A stretch of 64,000 bases of DNA from Bacteroidetes bacterium HGW-Bacteroidetes-16 (GCA_002840975.1 PHDN01000005.1:112177-176176), one strand, 5' to 3'. Counted from the stretch's first letter, positions 1-8,406 are shown. Notes: generated by a model not told the origin, from the letters alone. Numbers and translations are program-made.

Positions 1-300
1 ATTAATTCAAGTTTTGAGAGTGCCTTTAAACATTATCAAAACCTTGATGGGCTAACTAATAAGCAAGTTAGTATCTATAATGTAGAAACTGAAAAATGGT
101 TAACGGTTCACGAGCATTTAGTTAATTATCAAGCTTATCAGTTTAGAACAATAAGAATTGGACAACTTATGCGTAAAACAAAACAAACTTTTGAAGAGTG
201 TCAACAAAAATTATATAACCTTGCTGAGAAAATCCATTTGGAAACAAGCAAACCCTTTGGAATATCATATGATGTTGCGTTTAAAAAACTAATTGAATAG
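1..300 (+). CDS. 3' end of an unrecognised gene (partial)
   Basis: Frame 1 is open from the first base of the window to a TAG at 298-300, giving about 99 residues of the C-terminal part of a protein whose start lies outside the window. The product is lysine-, glutamate- and glutamine-rich, has no cysteine pair, signal peptide or membrane segment, and matches no family I can name. The DNA is AT-rich compared with the operon that follows at 763, which suggests a separate, possibly accessory, region to the left. That the frame is coding is an inference from its length and its normal-looking composition. Confidence 0.55.
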   Translation: MNSSFESAFKHYQNLDGLTNKQVSIYNVETEKWLTVHEHLVNYQAYQFRTIRIGQLMRKTKQTFEECQQKLYNLAEKIHLETSKPFGISYDVAFKKLIE

Positions 301-762
301 AAAAAACTACCGCCAATCGAGTAGGCTGCCTCCACTGGCGCCCGAATGTTTCACGTGCCTTTAATACAACAATTTGTAAGTTAATAAAACGACTTATGGT
401 TCAATTCTGGCAACCATGTGTATGTTTTTAGACAACAGTAGTCGCACAGGGGGGTTAGGGATATTGATAAAGAGCCAAAGTTAATTTTAATAGTCACGCG
501 TTACGCTATCGCTAAACGCGCGCCATTGCAGATAGACACACAGCCTGACACACTTTTTTGAAGACTCCTCAACATTATGAAACATTTTGAATTAGAAAAA
601 TTACGCCTGTTTTTCCGATTGTAATCGAAATTTCAGGTCAATCTGCCCATTAAAACGCCCGATTGCACCACGACACATGCGCTCCCCTCCGCCCAAACAC
701 AAAATCTTAGCTTAGTTCATCCACAAATTTCCTACCTTTGCAAGCTTAATATTTTTACCCGC
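301..762. other. Non-coding stretch between the partial gene and the ketosynthase operon
   Basis: I see no convincing gene in these 462 bases. There is a GC-rich inverted repeat at 497-520, CGCGTT pairing with AACGCG around a 12-base loop. The right end holds the promoter of the operon starting at 763. No tRNA, insertion-sequence end or long repeat is evident. Confidence 0.5.
733..740 (+). promoter_or_regulatory. Bacteroidota-type -7 element TACCTTTG for the ketosynthase operon
   Basis: TACCTTTG matches the Bacteroidota sigma factor -7 consensus TAnnTTTG and lies 22 bases upstream of the ATG at 763. It is the only such element I see ahead of the operon, so the genes from 763 to 5932 are probably transcribed from it. 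Confidence 0.6.
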
Positions 763-1197
763 ATGTCCAAAAAACTCATTGATATTACTGAAGTAAAGGT
801 TCGTTTTGGCGAGGTCGATTCGATGAGCATTGTATGGCATGGCAATTATGTAAAATACCTCGAAGAAGGCCGTGAATCCTTCGGACAGCGGTTTGGGATA
901 TCTTATCTTGAAATCTACGCCAACGATGTGATGGCACCGATTGTGAACATGAACATCGATTACAAAAAACAGGTCGCTTACGGCGATTCAGTCATCGTTG
1001 AAACAGAATACATTAACACCGAAGCTGCTAAAATTCAATTCAAATACCGCCTCTTTCGCAAATCGGATGGCGAACTGGTAGCCACTGCCACCACCACCCA
1101 GGTTTTTATCAACCTCGAACGTGAAATGCTGTTGTACCCGCCCGTTTTTGCACTGGATTGGAAAAAACGAATGGGCCTTATCAAAGAAATCCGCTAA
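763..1197 (+). CDS. Acyl-CoA/acyl-ACP thioesterase, 4HBT hotdog family
   Basis: The 144-residue protein has the size and pattern of the YbgC/4-hydroxybenzoyl-CoA thioesterase family. It has an N-terminal beta strand, the segment RFGEVDSMSIVWHGNYVKY with the family's Asp followed by a WHGNYV helix, and then a long beta-sheet half. Such enzymes hydrolyse the thioester of CoA- or ACP-bound acyl chains. It is the first gene of an operon of ketosynthases and an ACP, and its stop is one base from the next start. A role in releasing or editing the chain made by those genes, like the thioesterase of aryl-polyene clusters, is an inference from context. Confidence 0.85.
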   Translation: MSKKLIDITEVKVRFGEVDSMSIVWHGNYVKYLEEGRESFGQRFGISYLEIYANDVMAPIVNMNIDYKKQVAYGDSVIVETEYINTEAAKIQFKYRLFRKSDGELVATATTTQVFINLEREMLLYPPVFALDWKKRMGLIKEIR

Positions 1198-1198
1198 C

Positions 1199-2341
1199 AT
1201 GGCCGTTCGATTTGTCTCTTCCAACATCATTTCATCGCTGGGGTTTTCAACTGAAGAGAACTTTCAAAACCTGCTGCATGGCAAAGCAGGAATTCAAACC
1301 ATTAACGATCCATTACTTTATCCTGCGCCTTTTCTGGCCGCCTGCATCCATCAGGCAGAGTTGGAAGAAAGATGGATTGAAACCAATCAGAAAGAGGTAG
1401 CTTCCACACGATTGGAAAAAATGCTGATCCTGTCGATTACTGAAGCCCTTTCAAAAACCAAAATAGACATCTCTTCCAGCCGTACTGCGATCCTTCTGTC
1501 AACCACCAAAGGCAACATTGATTTGTTAAATCTAATTGAAAGCATTGATCCTGAGCGATTATTGCTATGGAAACTGGGCGAATTTATCGGGCATTACTTT
1601 GGAAATCCAAATCCTGTCAGGGTTGTTACCAACGCGTGTATCTCTGGCGTTCTGGCCATCAATACTGCGGCCATGATGTTGAAAGGCGAAAGATTTGATC
1701 ACATCATTGTTGTGGGTGGCGATTTGGTAACCAGGTTTGTGGTGAGTGGGTTTATGTCGTTTTTATCACTCAGTGAAACCCCGTGCAAACCCTTCGATCG
1801 TGACCGCGATGGACTTTCACTGGGCGAAGCCGCAGGAACACTCATCCTGGAGAAAACCAGTTTCCCTGAACAGGGGGATATCTTATTCTCCGGTGGAGCC
1901 ACGGCCAACGATGCCAACCACATTTCAGGACCATCACGCACCGCAGAAGGTTCGGTGATTGCCATTCAAAATGCATTGAACGAGTCCGGCATTGCCGCTC
2001 AGGATATCGACCACATCAATGCACATGGCACGGCCACACGGTACAACGACGATATGGAAAGTATTGCCATACAGCGACTTGGTTTATCCGAATTACCCGT
2101 CAACAGTTTCAAAGGCAGTTGGGGGCATACACTGGGTGCTGCGGGAATCATCGAAACCGCAGCCTTGATCGAATCGATGAAAGCCGATACCATCCTGCCT
2201 ACCGTAGGATTCAACATGCCAGGAACCACAGAGAACCTGATCGTAACAAAAAAGCCCCTTTCAAAACCATTACACACCTGTTTAAAACTGGCTTCCGGAT
2301 TTGGAGGATGTAATGCGGCACTTGTTCTAAATAAAAAGTAA
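1199..2341 (+). CDS. Beta-ketoacyl-ACP synthase, KAS I/II type, intact catalytic triad
   Basis: This condensing enzyme of thiolase fold (380 residues from ATG 1199) extends an ACP-bound acyl chain with malonyl-ACP. The nucleophile is Cys147 in NACISG. The two histidines are His276 in HGTAT and His310 in GHTLGAAG, so all three catalytic residues are present. The frame is open further upstream, but ATG 1199 lies just after the stop of the thioesterase gene and gives a normal KAS N-terminus, so I prefer it. It is slightly shorter than FabF (about 410 residues). With a second intact ketosynthase at 3272 and two inactive relatives it probably forms one of two ketosynthase pairs in this operon. Confidence 0.88.
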   Translation: MAVRFVSSNIISSLGFSTEENFQNLLHGKAGIQTINDPLLYPAPFLAACIHQAELEERWIETNQKEVASTRLEKMLILSITEALSKTKIDISSSRTAILLSTTKGNIDLLNLIESIDPERLLLWKLGEFIGHYFGNPNPVRVVTNACISGVLAINTAAMMLKGERFDHIIVVGGDLVTRFVVSGFMSFLSLSETPCKPFDRDRDGLSLGEAAGTLILEKTSFPEQGDILFSGGATANDANHISGPSRTAEGSVIAIQNALNESGIAAQDIDHINAHGTATRYNDDMESIAIQRLGLSELPVNSFKGSWGHTLGAAGIIETAALIESMKADTILPTVGFNMPGTTENLIVTKKPLSKPLHTCLKLASGFGGCNAALVLNKK

Positions 2342-2348
2342 TCTCACC

Positions 2349-2987
2349 ATGACGCCACAGATCACCGCTTTCTGTCACATCAAAAAAAATCAGGTTTTCC
2401 TGAACGGCAAACGCATTTTTAGTACCGGACCTGAGGTGGACATGCGTGAATTTGTGAAGGCTGCCTTCCGGAATACCGGAACAAAATACCCCAAGTTTTT
2501 TAAGATGGACGACTACAGCAAGCTGGGTTTTCTGGCTGCCGAAGTTTTGATGAAGGAGGTCGGTGAATCAACAATAGAGGCCAAATCAACCGGTATTGTG
2601 TTTTCAAACCGTCACTCAACACTGACCACCGATCAGCTTTTTCAGGATTCAATCCAGTCGGACGACGCCTTTTTCCCAAGTCCTTCGGTGTTCGTTTACA
2701 CCCTGCCCAACATCATGGCAGGCGAAATCGCCATCAGGCATCATTTTACGGGAGAAAACGCTTTCTTTGTATCTTCGGCCTTTGATCCGGATTGGCACAC
2801 TTTCTATATAAATCAGCTGTTTGAAAGCAAAAAAATTTCAGCTTGCCTTTCGGGATGGGTGGAAATGGATGATCAAAGTCTGGAAGCATTTGTTTACTTT
2901 GTGGAAAAACGGAAGAATCAGCAGAATGAATCAATGCAACATACCGTGGAAGAATTGAATAATTTGTATAAAATAAATGATAAATAA
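2349..2987 (+). CDS. Short ketosynthase-like protein without catalytic residues
   Basis: At 212 residues this is about half a ketosynthase. The middle part, TLPNIMAGEIAIRH at roughly residues 117-130, aligns by pattern with the active-site helix of the 360-residue ketosynthase-like protein at 4486 (STHNTMGGQIAL). In both, the cysteine of true ketosynthases is missing. The C-terminal half with the two catalytic histidines is absent altogether. It lies between an intact ketosynthase and the ACP with gaps of 7-8 bases, so it is translated as part of the operon. A role as non-catalytic partner (chain-length-factor-like) is an inference. It could also be a decaying gene, but the frame is clean and closely packed. 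Confidence 0.7.
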   Translation: MTPQITAFCHIKKNQVFLNGKRIFSTGPEVDMREFVKAAFRNTGTKYPKFFKMDDYSKLGFLAAEVLMKEVGESTIEAKSTGIVFSNRHSTLTTDQLFQDSIQSDDAFFPSPSVFVYTLPNIMAGEIAIRHHFTGENAFFVSSAFDPDWHTFYINQLFESKKISACLSGWVEMDDQSLEAFVYFVEKRKNQQNESMQHTVEELNNLYKINDK

Positions 2988-2995
2988 ATCGCACT

Positions 2996-3253
2996 ATGGA
3001 AGCCTTAATTGAAAAATTAAAAGAACAGATTATCAAACAATTAAACCTGGAAGACATCACTCCTGCTGACATCAATGAAGAAGATTCACTGTTTGGAGAA
3101 GGTCTTGGTCTCGATTCAATCGATGCGCTCGAACTGATTGTACTCCTTGAAAAAGAATATGGCATCAGAATCGAAAATCCGAAAGACGGGCAGAAGATTT
3201 TCTTTTCGATAAAAACCATGGCAGAATTTATCCAGGAACACCAAAAAAAATAA
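2996..3253 (+). CDS. Acyl carrier protein
   Basis: An 85-residue acidic four-helix protein. The phosphopantetheine attachment site is Ser41 in the motif GLDSIDALEL, placed as in AcpP. It would carry the growing chain as a thioester for the neighbouring ketosynthases. This is a cluster-specific ACP rather than the fatty acid AcpP, judged by its place inside the ketosynthase operon. Aryl-polyene clusters normally have two ACPs, but only one is found here. Confidence 0.92.
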   Translation: MEALIEKLKEQIIKQLNLEDITPADINEEDSLFGEGLGLDSIDALELIVLLEKEYGIRIENPKDGQKIFFSIKTMAEFIQEHQKK

Positions 3254-3271
3254 CCCGAATAAATTAGCGAG

Positions 3272-4489
3272 ATGACCGAAGGGGTAGTGGTAACCGGGAT
3301 GGGTATTGTTTCATGCATTGGATTTAATGTGGATGAAACGCTCCATTCGTTGATGATTGGGAAAACAGGAATTGGGAAAATCTCCATTCTCGATAGCATT
3401 CACCGGGACGAATTTGTGCTGGGTGAAATTAAACTCACCCAAAAGGAATTGATGGAAAAACTGGGAGTGGACCTCAATTTACCCTGGACCCGTACGGCAC
3501 TTCTGGGCGTATGGGCTGCCCGTCAGGCCTACCAGTCAGCCGGATTATCTACAAATTCGGGTAAGCGCATCGGCCTGGTTTCAGCCTCCACTGTGGGTGG
3601 AATGGACCGCAGTGAACTGTATTACAAGGATTTCCTTACGGATGCCATTCGTAAAAACCACATCGACACCCACCATGCCGGTAACAGTACTGAAATGATT
3701 GCCGACGACCTCAACATTCACGATTATTTAACCACCATCAGCACGGCCTGTTCTTCCTCGTTGAACAGCATCATGTTTGGAGCCCGCTTGCTCAGACACA
3801 ACCTGTTGGATGCGGTAATTGTTGGAGGCACCGATGCATTGAGCCGGTTTACACTGAATGGCTTTAATACCCTGATGATCCTGGATCATGAACATTGCCG
3901 ACCCTTTGATGCCACCCGCCGCGGACTCAACCTGGGGGAAGGGGCAGGATATCTGGTACTGGAACGTACATCGGATGCCCTCGCCGGAAAAAAACAGGTG
4001 ATCGCCCAGGTTGCCGGGTATGCCAATGCCAACGATGCTTTTCACCAAACGGCCTCTTCGGATAATGGTGAGGGTCCGTTTTTAGCCATGCAACGGGCGG
4101 TCGCAAAAGCAGGAATAACCGCTCAGGACATCGATTACATCAATGTTCACGGTACCGGAACCGACAACAACGACCTCACCGAAGGTGTGGCCATGAAACG
4201 TCTTTTTGGCGACCAGGTTCCTCCTTTTAGTTCAACCAAAGCCTTCACCGGACATACATTGGGAGCTACAGGTGTGATTGAGTCCATTATCTCCATACTT
4301 TCAATGAACAACGACAAAGTCTTTCCGAACATCAATTTTAAGGAAGTGATTGAAGAAATCAATCTTGTGCCCGTGAGCCAGCTTACCGACCTGCACATCA
4401 ACCACGTGTTAACCAATAGCTTTGGTTTTGGCGGAAACGATTCCTCTGTGGTTTTTTCAAAAGTTCCGTCTAATATCTCCGGGTTATGA
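3272..4489 (+). CDS. Beta-ketoacyl-ACP synthase, FabF-like, intact catalytic triad
   Basis: A 405-residue condensing enzyme of full FabF length. The active-site cysteine is Cys160 in TACSSS, followed by His293 in HGTGTDNND and His328 in GHTLGATG. The glycine-rich C-terminal NSFGFGGNDSS is also typical. It extends acyl-ACP with malonyl-ACP. Its stop overlaps the start of the next gene in the sequence ATGATG, which implies translational coupling. Coupling to a cysteine-less ketosynthase-like protein is the usual arrangement of a ketosynthase with its chain-length factor in type II polyketide and aryl-polyene systems. Confidence 0.9.
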   Translation: MTEGVVVTGMGIVSCIGFNVDETLHSLMIGKTGIGKISILDSIHRDEFVLGEIKLTQKELMEKLGVDLNLPWTRTALLGVWAARQAYQSAGLSTNSGKRIGLVSASTVGGMDRSELYYKDFLTDAIRKNHIDTHHAGNSTEMIADDLNIHDYLTTISTACSSSLNSIMFGARLLRHNLLDAVIVGGTDALSRFTLNGFNTLMILDHEHCRPFDATRRGLNLGEGAGYLVLERTSDALAGKKQVIAQVAGYANANDAFHQTASSDNGEGPFLAMQRAVAKAGITAQDIDYINVHGTGTDNNDLTEGVAMKRLFGDQVPPFSSTKAFTGHTLGATGVIESIISILSMNNDKVFPNINFKEVIEEINLVPVSQLTDLHINHVLTNSFGFGGNDSSVVFSKVPSNISGL

Positions 4490-5568
4490 TGTTAGCTCCC
4501 ACCTATATCGACGGAAGTGGCGCAGTTGTTCCACAACCCACTGTGAATCAGGATAAGTTCCTTGAGGAGATTTTGGAATACAACGAACGGTTTTTGCAAG
4601 TGGTTTCTCCGGTTTACAAAGATTATATCGATGTAAAGCTGTTGCGACGGATGAGCAAAATTGTGAAAATGAGTATTGTTAGTGCCCAGGTAGCCATGCA
4701 GCAAGCAGGTGTTGATCAGGTGGATGCCATCATGACGGGAACAGGAATGGGTTGCCAGATAGACACCGAGAAATTCCTCAATGCCATGATTGAGAATGGA
4801 GAAACTTTACTCACTCCCACCTCATTTATTCAGTCGACCCACAACACCATGGGGGGACAAATTGCACTCATGCTGGGCAATAAAAACCACAACCTGACCT
4901 ATGTACACCGTACTTTTTCGTTCGAAAGTGCCCTGCTTGATGCCATGATGATGATTGCGGAGAAAGAAGCACAAAAGGTCCTGGTGGGCGGTATCGACGA
5001 AATTACGGATGAAAGTTGGCTCATTAAAACACAAATCGATTATTACAAAAAACACGCCTGTAAAAATTCAGCAGTGTACACCGACCTGCAACCCGGGGCT
5101 CTTTCGGGAGAAGGAAGCGCCTTTTTTGTTTTGTCGGCCGACCGTTCTGAAAAAACCTATGCGCAACTCAAAGGAGTGAGCACCCTTTACAAACCACGAT
5201 CAAATAAGGAGTTAGAGGATTTCATAAAGCGTTTTCTTATGACCAATGAACTCGGATTATCAGATATTGATTTGGTCATCATGGGGAATAATGGTGATCC
5301 CGTTTTTGATCGCATTTATGAAGATCTGGCAACCGGCCTGTTTAAAACCATCCCAACCGGACGTTTCAAACACCTGTGTGGCGAATACGACACCGCCAGC
5401 AGTTTTGCTTTGTGGATTGCCTCAGGCATCCTGCGTCATCAGTATGTTCCTTCAACCATCTCTCAACATCCATTTGACCGGAAAACACCAAAAAAAATCC
5501 TGATTTACAACCATTTCAGAAATATAAACCACAGTCTCATACTCGTTACTACTCCGGATGCTAGTTAA
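4486..5568 (+). CDS. Ketosynthase-like protein lacking the active-site cysteine (chain-length-factor-like)
   Basis: 360 residues of thiolase-fold ketosynthase type. Where active enzymes have a cysteine the sequence reads IQSTHNTMGGQIAL (about residues 115-128), with no Cys. The HGTGT histidine motif is also not recognisable. Such proteins pair with an active ketosynthase and set the chain length. Two ATG codons overlap the upstream stop (4486 and 4489); either could be used, and both give coupled translation with the ketosynthase at 3272. The end overlaps the next gene by 11 bases. Function as partner of the 3272 enzyme is inferred from gene order and the missing nucleophile. Confidence 0.78.
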   Translation: MMLAPTYIDGSGAVVPQPTVNQDKFLEEILEYNERFLQVVSPVYKDYIDVKLLRRMSKIVKMSIVSAQVAMQQAGVDQVDAIMTGTGMGCQIDTEKFLNAMIENGETLLTPTSFIQSTHNTMGGQIALMLGNKNHNLTYVHRTFSFESALLDAMMMIAEKEAQKVLVGGIDEITDESWLIKTQIDYYKKHACKNSAVYTDLQPGALSGEGSAFFVLSADRSEKTYAQLKGVSTLYKPRSNKELEDFIKRFLMTNELGLSDIDLVIMGNNGDPVFDRIYEDLATGLFKTIPTGRFKHLCGEYDTASSFALWIASGILRHQYVPSTISQHPFDRKTPKKILIYNHFRNINHSLILVTTPDAS

Positions 5569-5932
5569 AAATTTCTATAACATTCTTTCGTTCAACGCTT
5601 CAGATCAGCACCTGGAAGCCACGCTCTTATTCAATCCTGATCATGAGGTGTATCTTGGTCATTTCCCAGGTCAACCGGTGGTTCCGGGAGTTATTCAGCT
5701 ACAAATTGTAAAGGAATTATTGGAACAACATCTGAAGCGACAATTACAACTCGTCAGCATGTTGCAAGCCAAGTTTTTGATGATCATCGTCCCGGAGGGG
5801 CAGGTGGTGTTGATCAGCATCTCCTACAAACAAACTGATGAAAGCTCGTTTCAGGTGGATGCTTCGATCAGTACTTATCAACAAACGGCAACCAAACTGA
5901 AAGCAATTTATCGTCTGAGTGAATCATTGTAA
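5558..5932 (+). CDS. Hotdog-fold 3-hydroxyacyl-ACP dehydratase-like protein
   Basis: A 124-residue protein with the FabZ/FabA signature GHFPGQPVVPGV. His35 corresponds to the FabZ catalytic histidine (His60 in the FabZ at 41290). The position of the FabZ catalytic glutamate is Gln49, in GVIQLQ. The change may lower or alter activity; dehydratase-like proteins of polyene clusters are known to vary here, so loss of function should not be assumed. The gene starts inside the 3' end of the preceding one and is the last of the operon. Removal of water after ketoreduction would fit a polyene pathway, but no ketoreductase is nearby. Confidence 0.75.
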   Translation: MLVKNFYNILSFNASDQHLEATLLFNPDHEVYLGHFPGQPVVPGVIQLQIVKELLEQHLKRQLQLVSMLQAKFLMIIVPEGQVVLISISYKQTDESSFQVDASISTYQQTATKLKAIYRLSESL

Positions 5933-6043
5933 GATTTGCCGCCTCATCACAGTAAGTATTGAGCAGGTTATCGCCGGAAGTGACAATTAGCCGGCTCAGG
6001 TTCTGGCTGTAAAAACGGAGGTTGTCTGATAAATTAACCAATA

Positions 6044-7651
6044 ATGACTAAATTTGCAACAATCGAATCCGTTGCTGCCATGACACAAGACACATTTTAT
6101 TACACGCCACGTTCTTATCAAACCATTAAGCGTTGGGAAAACGTATCATCTGAAGAATGGCAAAATCATTTGTGGCAAGACAGGAACACCATTCGGGATG
6201 TGGAAACCTTATCAGAAATCATCAAGCTTACTGAATATCAAAAAAGTGAAATTCAGGGCACCATTGATACATTAAGAACCGAGGGCAAAGAGTCGATGCG
6301 CATTACACCCTATTATGCCATGCTGATGCAGGAAGATGTTTTTCATCCAAAAATGTTGGATGGGGAAAAAGCTTCACGCCGCTTAGATCCAATATTCTGG
6401 CAAAGTGTACCCACCCCGGCCCACCTGTTGTTTCCCTCAGCCGGAAAAGAAGAGTCGATGGAGGAAGGCAGTAGAAGTTATGGAGCTGTTTATCAAAGAT
6501 ATCCAAACAGGGTAGCCTTTTTCATTTCCGAAAATTCAGCCTGTGCTACTTTTTGCACCCATTGTCAGCGGACTAAATCACTCGACTCATCCAGTTTCAT
6601 TGGTGAGTTAGACATTCAAAAAGGATTGTTCTATATCGCCCACAACGTGAATATTGACGAGGTTTTGGTTACAGGTGGCGATGCATTGAGAATAGGTAAA
6701 AAACGATTGGGGTATATCCTCGGGGAACTCAGCCGCATTCCTCATGTGCGTAGTATCCGCATTGCAACCCGTGTACCGGTAGTAATGCCCATGGGTGTTA
6801 CCGAGGAGCTTCTTACGGTCATCGATCAATCGGTTAACAAATACAATCATGGCCCTGAAAAAATGGTGTATTTCATGACCCACATCAACCATTATCAGGA
6901 AATTACAGAAGATATGCATGCAGCCATCCAACGCATCAGGAGCCATGGTTATTCGGTAAGAAACCAGACAGTACTACTGAAGCATGTTAATGCCTATTAC
7001 AAAACATTGGCCACTACTTTCAGACGCATGTTTTGGGCCGGTGTGGAGCCCTATTACCTGTTACAATGCCACAAAGAAAAAGGACTGATGCATTTTATCA
7101 CGCCCATCCAGATCGGCAAAATCTTTATCAAGCATTTGCAAGGTTGGATATCGGGCATCTACAAACCCATGTTCGCGGCTAATGTAGAAGGCGGAGGAGG
7201 AAAAGTACTGCTGATGCCATCGGGTCACGATACCGTGCATTCAGGGCTGACGATTGAAGACAATATCTATGACGGATCGGCAAAGGTAATGACATGGGAT
7301 GGACGTGTTATATACGATTACGAAGCCCTGGGCAGGGCCTCACGCAAGGAATATGCGAATGCAGTTAAAATCATGGATCAATTTATTGGTAGAAAAGATT
7401 GCTTTCTTCCCTGTTTGAATATCTTCGATAAAAGAGGTGAATACATCGAAACTACCAACCGGGGGTGGAGCCTGATTCCAATGCTCAGTAATATCAGTAA
7501 AGCAAAGCTGCTCGAATACGAGGTACAGGAAGATGAAACACCCATTACCAATCCCGCCCTGATTGAAGAGAAACTGAACACGCTGTTTTACGATTCAGAA
7601 TACGTACCGGGCACAACAACATCCAGGCCATTTACCGATAAATCAGAATAA
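6044..7651 (+). CDS. KamA-family radical SAM protein (aminomutase-like), substrate residues altered
   Basis: 535 residues, longer than lysine 2,3-aminomutase (about 416). The radical SAM cluster motif is C167-x3-C171-x2-C174, followed by VLVTGGDAL. The PLP-binding lysine is Lys387 in EGGGGKVLLMP. These are the family's cofactor sites, so a PLP-dependent radical amino-group shift is likely. In lysine 2,3-aminomutase two aspartates hold the substrate's side-chain amine, one just after the Cys of CDLS and one seven residues before the PLP lysine. Here those positions are His343 and Asn380. The enzyme is therefore probably not a lysine aminomutase; an Asn at the second site is reported for glutamate 2,3-aminomutase. 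The true substrate is unknown. The gene stands alone, 111 bases after the ketosynthase operon. Confidence 0.82.
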   Translation: MTKFATIESVAAMTQDTFYYTPRSYQTIKRWENVSSEEWQNHLWQDRNTIRDVETLSEIIKLTEYQKSEIQGTIDTLRTEGKESMRITPYYAMLMQEDVFHPKMLDGEKASRRLDPIFWQSVPTPAHLLFPSAGKEESMEEGSRSYGAVYQRYPNRVAFFISENSACATFCTHCQRTKSLDSSSFIGELDIQKGLFYIAHNVNIDEVLVTGGDALRIGKKRLGYILGELSRIPHVRSIRIATRVPVVMPMGVTEELLTVIDQSVNKYNHGPEKMVYFMTHINHYQEITEDMHAAIQRIRSHGYSVRNQTVLLKHVNAYYKTLATTFRRMFWAGVEPYYLLQCHKEKGLMHFITPIQIGKIFIKHLQGWISGIYKPMFAANVEGGGGKVLLMPSGHDTVHSGLTIEDNIYDGSAKVMTWDGRVIYDYEALGRASRKEYANAVKIMDQFIGRKDCFLPCLNIFDKRGEYIETTNRGWSLIPMLSNISKAKLLEYEVQEDETPITNPALIEEKLNTLFYDSEYVPGTTTSRPFTDKSE

Positions 7652-7675
7652 ACCCTTAAGAATCAGACAAAACCC

Positions 7676-8116
7676 ATGACTGATGTAACAACCCATGAAA
7701 ACCCCCAAAATAATCCCCGGCGCGATTTTGCTCCCGAATGGATTTTTAGTGCGAGCCGCAGCAGCGGGCCGGGTGGACAGAACGTGAACAAGGTGAGCTC
7801 CAAAATGGAATTGCGATTTCACATCATGGATTCATCATTGTTATCGGAAAGTGAAAAGGAAATGTTGACCGAAAAACTCGCCAACAAAATCAACAACGAA
7901 GGATTTCTTGTGCTTACGTGTCAGACTTCCCGTTCGCAATTGGCTAACAAAGAAGAGGTGATTGAGAAATTTTACGCCCTCCTAACCAAAGCACTAAAGC
8001 CGCGTAAGAAACGCGTGCCCACAAAGCCTGGCAAAGGCAGCATCGAACGAAAACTGAAAGACAAAAAGAGGGTTGCAGAAAAAAAGCAGTGGCGTAAAAA
8101 ACCGGATGAGGAATAA
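7676..8116 (+). CDS. arfB: ArfB-like peptidyl-tRNA hydrolase (ribosome rescue)
   Basis: A 146-residue class I release factor homologue. It has the motif SSGPGGQNVNKV, with GGQ at residues 33-35, the element that hydrolyses peptidyl-tRNA in the ribosome. The C-terminal 45 residues are very rich in Lys and Arg, like the tail of ArfB/YaeJ and ICT1 that enters the empty mRNA channel of stalled ribosomes. Its length equals the family's, and codon-recognition domains of true release factors are absent. It follows the KamA-like gene by 24 bases and may be cotranscribed. Confidence 0.9.
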   Translation: MTDVTTHENPQNNPRRDFAPEWIFSASRSSGPGGQNVNKVSSKMELRFHIMDSSLLSESEKEMLTEKLANKINNEGFLVLTCQTSRSQLANKEEVIEKFYALLTKALKPRKKRVPTKPGKGSIERKLKDKKRVAEKKQWRKKPDEE

Positions 8117-8153
8117 ATCATGTAAGAAATCAAAACGTGCAGGCAGACATTAT

Positions 8154-8185
8154 AAAAAGCCGACTTCTTTCGAAGCCGGCTTTTC
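8154..8185. terminator. Bidirectional hairpin terminator
   Basis: The palindrome AAAAAGCCG...CGGCTTTT, with stem AGCCGGCTTC/GAAGTCGGCT in imperfect form, separates the arfB-like gene (plus) from the tRNA genes (minus). A-tract and T-tract on both sides allow it to act on both strands. Confidence 0.75.
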
Positions 8186-8186
8186 G

Positions 8187-8271
8187 TACTCGAGGCGGGA
8201 CTTGAACCCGCACGACCGCAATGGTCATTGGATTTTAAGTCCAACGTGTCTACCAATTCCACCACTCGAGC
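8187..8271 (-). tRNA. tRNA-Leu (anticodon UAA)
   Basis: The minus strand folds as a class II tRNA of 85 bases with a variable arm. The acceptor pairs GCTCGAG with CTCGAGT, the anticodon arm is TTGGA-CTTAAAA-TCCAA with anticodon TAA, and the T-loop GTTCAAGTC is intact. CCA is not encoded. It reads UUA codons. The first acceptor pair is G-U. It lies downstream of tRNA-Gly and is probably transcribed with it. Confidence 0.95.
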
Positions 8272-8299
8272 CTATGTCAAAGAAAAATCCCGTGATTAA

Positions 8300-8317
8300 T
8301 CCCGAAAGCTATCGGGA
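8300..8317. repeat. Short inverted repeat between the two tRNAs
   Basis: TCCCGA and TCGGGA pair around a six-base loop in the spacer between tRNA-Gly and tRNA-Leu. It could assist processing of the tRNA precursor or be a small dispersed palindrome. No function can be assigned. Confidence 0.45.
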
Positions 8318-8332
8318 CGTATCCGGGATTTT

Positions 8333-8406
<74 letters not shown>

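Noticed and set aside
2746..3399. Open frame of 217 codons on the minus strand
   Set aside because: It lies opposite the ketosynthase-like, ACP and ketosynthase genes, which are clear family members; the product has no family pattern.
8300..8317. Palindrome between tRNAs as an attachment site
   Set aside because: No duplicated tRNA end or integrase nearby; only a short hairpin is seen.
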